In this document: positions 50,501 to 56,500 of the stretch, piece after piece | How the letters are laid out: every line of letters starts with the position of its first letter | How positions within the stretch are numbered: position 1 is the stretch's first letter | DNA from: Syngnathus acus | Taxonomy: Eukaryota; Chordata; Actinopteri; Syngnathiformes; Syngnathidae | Length of the DNA: 64,000 bases | Assembly (NCBI RefSeq): GCF_901709675.1 | Contig: NC_051106.1 | Span: forward strand, 2,306,001 to 2,370,000 | Direction: 5' to 3' | Position numbers and translations under genes: made by a program | The notes under the pieces: model-generated | Database searches by the model: none | What the model was told of the DNA's origin: nothing | What the model saw: only the letters and a program-made list of their open reading frames with translations

Positions 50501-53500
50501 ATTTAGCAGATCATAGGATCAAATGATGTAGTGGAAGTATTGTCCTATATCAGCGTTGAATGCTAATCTTCTGCGTACATGAAAAAAAATCACGCCAGAC
50601 AGGAACTAAAAGGGGACAAGTGAGGGTTAAGCTGCATTCAATATTAGTTCTGTTTTTAAGACCGCATACATATGCAGCAGGCGAGAATCAACACTTTAGT
50701 CAGAGGTCAACCTGTGAGCACGCCTACAGTCGAGGAGATTATCTAGTTGTGGCAGAAGGAACATTGAAGGACAATTTAGGTGGTCTGCAGAATTTCAGGC
50801 TCTGGACAAAATATATATATTTTTTTATATTGTTTACCCAAAAGCAAAGAGCATTCCTGAGCACGTCTTCCATGAGTATAGAGAAGACGATAATACATAC
50901 TCTAGAATGATAACAATTTTATATTGTGTCACCCTGATAGTTCTCCTTTGAATAAATGTAACTGGAGAGCTAAGTATTTGTATTGGACACTGGAGCTGTC
51001 TTTGCAGTCAAATGGAAAAACAGGGTGGAGGACTTTAACCTGCATGCCCAACATGAGTGCTCCGTCAAATAGGGGGAAGGGCCACCCACACACACACTCA
51101 AGCTTGAAAATGATTGAGCTCAAGAACTTCCCCTCGTCTAATGCAGCCAGTCGATTTGTTTAAACCGTTTAAGGACTAAGTAACTAATATTGAGGCATCA
51201 ACATATTTTAAAAATGTTTTTGAAATACCGGTGAGAGGAAAACAACAACTTACTTCAAAAATAAAGAGGACGGAGTCCAGCTCCTCCCTTTGAGACTTGA
51301 TCCCTGAGAAAAATAAGTCACATACAATAATGTAGTAAATGTGAAAATCAATAAGGGTATGTTTTTGATTACACTGTCAGAATTTAGCAAAAAAATTACA
51401 ACAACATACTGGTTGGAGACGAGACAAAAATGAAGTTTTTTTTTGGAATAGTTTGTTGAATTTCTGTGCAAATGATGCAGGTCAAGTGGAAAGTGTCAAT
51501 TTGAGAAAGAAGAAGAAAGAGGCTGAACCCACCTTTTTGTTTTAAGTTGCTTTCCAGTGTAATGAAATTTTCATGGAAGATAAAATAAATCTGTGAAACA
51601 TTGCTCTCGAAGAATAGCTTCAGCTCACTCTTGTCAATGTTATCTGTAAAAAAAAAAAAAAAAAAAAAAAAAGAGTAAATCTTAAATGCAATATAGTAGG
51701 ACATCTTTGCTTTTATAAGGCCTGCAGCACACCAAGCGACATGGGCAAACATGAAACTATCATCGCTGCTGTTTTTAGTAGAATAAACCTCCCATGTTGA
51801 TAGCAGTGCAAAGGTTAAGACATTTTTCCAACCTCTAACTAAATACATTTCTCACAAACATTACCCTGCTAACCAAAGATAGTCTCACTGTGGGGAGTAA
51901 TGACAACTTAGAAAATCGAACTGCTGCTAACTATCAAACCGTGACATGGTGGTGAATAATTTCCCAGGAAGGAGCCATCTTATATGCAAAGCGGTATTAT
52001 GCTAATGAGTGCATCTTTAATGTTGGTTTCCCGTGAACTGCCTTTGAACTGGATATGCCAGGCAAGCAGTCCTAGTGTGCACACAGGGCTTATTTGCAGA
52101 GGGGGTGAAGGTCATCTGCTGGAGTGAGCCAACGATCTATTTACACACCAGCCATCAGCTTACTATATCCACATTTCACTTTATGCTAACTTAGCATACA
52201 CAATCAAAGATTTTTTTTTTTTTTTTTTAATCGACACCTTTTAGGTTTCAACCACATTTAGTGATCCCAGAAGCTGACAGTGTGAGGAATTTATACCACC
52301 TGCATTATTGATATGCTATGTCATGCTCACACCACGATATCCAAACCCTCATTAGCAATAGCTTTGTGCTTACTGACACTGCAGGTGCTCTAAGCTAATG
52401 CCAAAATGGAGATGAGGGGAGAGCAAAGGAATCCTTCCAGGGTATAATATATGTTGAAATCAGACAAGGGGACTCTTTTAAAGAATCAACTCAGAGCGGT
52501 TCCTTGAGCTCCTTAATTAATGTGTAATTTACCAAGACATGATCCCTAAAATGTCACCGCTACGATTTTTGTTAGTTTGGTGTGAATGGTGTTCATTTCT
52601 GGCAGATTAGCAAATGTTTAAAGGGATATAAGTAAGGCAGCCTCAACCAATTGAGGGTTGAAGGCTGGAAGGGCACATTGACAAATTAAGCGAAACTAGA
52701 CAAACTGGTTTTTGCTGAGCCGTGGAAAACAAACAGCCATCATCCATCACAACGAATCGGTCTATTATTCATTATATTCCTCACAGAATATTGGTGGTTT
52801 GAAAATACAAACACCAGTGGCTGAATGTAAAATTAATAATAAATTATTAAAAAAAAAAAAACAAGGGCCACCGTAGATGTTTAAGTGAAATGATCAATTG
52901 TTCTACAGTAATTGTCGATTTTAAGGTCATAAAGGCTGAAGTTCATGTTTGTCAACTTTTTAACCCCCTCCCTCTATCAGGGGGGTCAAACTCATTTTTT
53001 TCACGGGCCGCATTGTAGTCATAGCTTCTTTCGGAGGGCCATTATGACTGTCAACCCAAATAAATGTATGAGCACCTCACATTATATACAGTAAAAGCTA
53101 CAAAAACAAACTGACAAATAACTCATTTTCAAATCTGATGAGTAAAAACTGGTCAAATATTTAAAAAAAGAGATATTATTAAGAGTGAAGACAATTTGCA
53201 ATTCTAGTAATGACACACGAATTTGATGCACAATTTGTCTTCGCGGGCCACATAAAATGATGTGGCGGGCCGTATCTGGCCCCCGGGCCTTGAGTTTGAC
53301 ACCTGTGCACTACATCATACTGTTCTGTACTGTAGTTCTCCATTTCGCCGCAAACCAAGCCAAGCAGAACTGCTCCATAGACCTGTTTCCAACACTAAGT
53401 GGAGGAATAAACTCTTAAGAGATTATATTACAGTTACATTGTAAGCCAAAAAGATGATAAGAGGCTGAAGTTATTCTCAAGTCCATGTTGACTTTCACAA

Positions 53501-56500
53501 AAGGGCAGAGTGAGAAGTGATCTCAGCCTTCACTTGAGCCTCACAGAGGACCTTGTTGAGAGCTTCAGGCAGTATTGCGCTTATTGTTTCACCTTGTTGT
53601 GATTTCCTCTCAAGGCAAGTTGATACTGCGTCACGACACACGTTTTAAGTGACACTCTAATGGCATCATTTAATTTGAATATTAAAGAGCAAGCTTTGAA
53701 AACATGACCCTGAGTTACAAACCAATATCTACAGACTAATGTGCACTCGGGCAACCTATGTGCATGTTTGAATTAAGTAAATTCAAAAGATTTCTAGTGT
53801 GCTGGCTTGCATACATAAGGTAACTTAATTGACACAAGACCTGAGGTCAGCATGCTTTAAAAAGTTAACAGTGCATGTAATGTATTTACATTTTGATTTA
53901 TTTTGTCACCTGACAAAATCAAATTGAGTAAATTCAAAAAAAAAATTCGGTGCATGCTGATTCTGAAAGAAGGACCAGGTCTGACTCATTAAATACCAAG
54001 AACGACTTAAGTCGTCCATTATGATGAAAACATTCAGTGCTAAGTTATGTCAGTTGATGCTTTTAGTTTTGAGTATCTGTATTTATTTTCTTATTTTACA
54101 ATTAATAATGCATAACTTCTTTTGAAAATGATATTTTTATTTCTTGCAGGAGTCCATCTTCCAATGTTTCTAAAATACAGTGGTAATACAATACTATGAG
54201 ATCCCGACTACAAAATTGGCTAATGTTATTCACCTTCATTCTCGACCTCTTGATCTTTTTGTGATGACAGCCGATTCCAAGATGAGTATCTCCTTTGAGT
54301 ATCGCTAACTATTTTCCCAAGATAAACATTCTCATTCTGCACAGTCAACACTGTGATGAGATGACAACGGCTCGGCATGCGAGTAGCTTGAGGCAACAAA
54401 GAGCCTGAGGAATAACCATTTGCCAGTCCCTGTGACTTCATAGCTTGCGGTGAGAAAAGTACTGGTAGCTTTGCTGCTCTCCTGTAATTAACAACCTCAG
54501 CCAAATCCAACCAGACATGACCAGAAAATTAACATGCAGCCGCTTTCGCACTCAAGTCCCACAGATCTGCTCAGTGAAAAGGAGAATATGGGGCCACTCT
54601 GAAAATAGCCCTCAACCCATTGCTTGCTTTCTCTAAATGGTTTAATATGGAAAGTAAATACCAAAGAAGGATATCAGTGATTGCAAAGAGAATTAATTTG
54701 ACATAGCCGTGATGGTGAAAGGATACTCTGTTCTGGTTGCGGTTAGCCGTTCTTAGTATAGAATGGGAAAAATTAACACGTTAACATCAGTACAGTGATC
54801 CCTCGCTACTTCGCGTTTCGTTTATCGCGGATTTTTTTTTCCAAATTAAATAAAACATTTAAAAGTCAAAATAAAACTAATAAATTGAGGAAACATGTGT
54901 CTAACCTTTAGGACAATGTAGTATTGCTCCAAATGTTCGTTTACATTCCTTTAAAAGTCCGTTTTCGCGTGTTAGCACGATCGCGAATAAGCATCTTTCC
55001 GCTAACTCGTTAGCCTGCCCAGTACTTCTTGTTGTGATCGTACTTCGCGGATTTCACTTATCGCGGGTGGTTTTTGGAACCAATTATCCGCGATAAACGA
55101 GGGATTACTGTATTATTAAAAGATTGCCTTCACAAAATCAGGTTAGCATTTCCTAAAACCATCATATTCTAAACCTTCATATTGACAATACTGCAATTTG
55201 CCCTCAGGTCAAGAGTCTGTGGCCATGCTGGATTTTCATTCAAAGCTCATATCAATAACATTATTCGCTCCACTTATTTTCACTTTGGCAATGTCAACCA
55301 TGTCTGCCCATCTCCATCATTCAATAACTGTAATTCTTCATTCATTCTACATCTTTCAGTGAGGCAAGTCATCCACGTCAACACCTTTGTAACTCCCAGA
55401 TTTGATTATCGCAACACACTTCTCGATTGTCTGAAAGAAAAGCTGCTGTGTCAACTACAACTGTTCTAGATCTCAGCGGCCTGCATCATCATAAACACAC
55501 CATAAAAAATATTGCATTGACTTCACAATACTGCTTCTGACAATTATTATTTCTTGGACCTCTGTGACACTGAAATTGGCTGTTACACTTCCTACACGAT
55601 GGCAAAATTAGAACATTTTGACATGAGAAAATACAGTGTGCAAGCTATATTGCCATTTAATCCTTGTACTGCCCATTACAGCATCACTCATCAGCGCTTC
55701 GTGTCCACACAGGAACCAGCAGCACTGGGAGGAAATCCTTCCTTTGCTAAAAACATGGAAGAATCAGTGATGGTTGGGTGGGACTGGTGGTAACTTGCGG
55801 CGGTGGCAACATGCAAGCTGTATCACTCAACTGCTGGACAAACAGACTAGCTTATCTTTAACTGCACACATGGAAAGTGAGACAGTATTTTTGTTTTGAC
55901 CCACTTTGGGTTGCAATACATGACATTGAACTCAGGACAGGTGCAGGACAATGGCGGAAAAAACAAACTCGGTTCCAAAATTTTGTTGGAATTATAGATG
56001 CTCCTTATTTTGGCTTACAGATTTTTTTTTTTTTTTAAGAAGATCCCAAAACTTTTAATTGGTGTGCCCTGGTAGAGCAAAACATTTGTGCAGAAATACA
56101 AATTATATCCCCACATACTTTTAATAGTTTCCAGAATAGAATGCACCTCTTGCCCTGATATTAATTGCATTATTCTGCTCATAATTCCCTCTAGTCAACT
56201 TTCTCCATCTTCACATTTTCCCCAAGTACACACTGACCCACATTTGTCTGGGTTAAGGGCAAATGTTATCGAGCCCACCATAGGTTAGCAGGTCGTTCCT
56301 GCGTAGGAGTCCAGCTCCACTGATAACATTAAATTGAATTCAAATGATTCATGTATGAGTAGATACAGGGCTGCATCTTAATTTTTGAATCAGTGGTCCT
56401 TAACCTGAAATTTTAGTGGTGCAAGTACAGAATTTAGGCATGTACATGAATCACACATTGACTTGCAAAGTAAATATTCACATTTGTTGTTGTTAAATAT

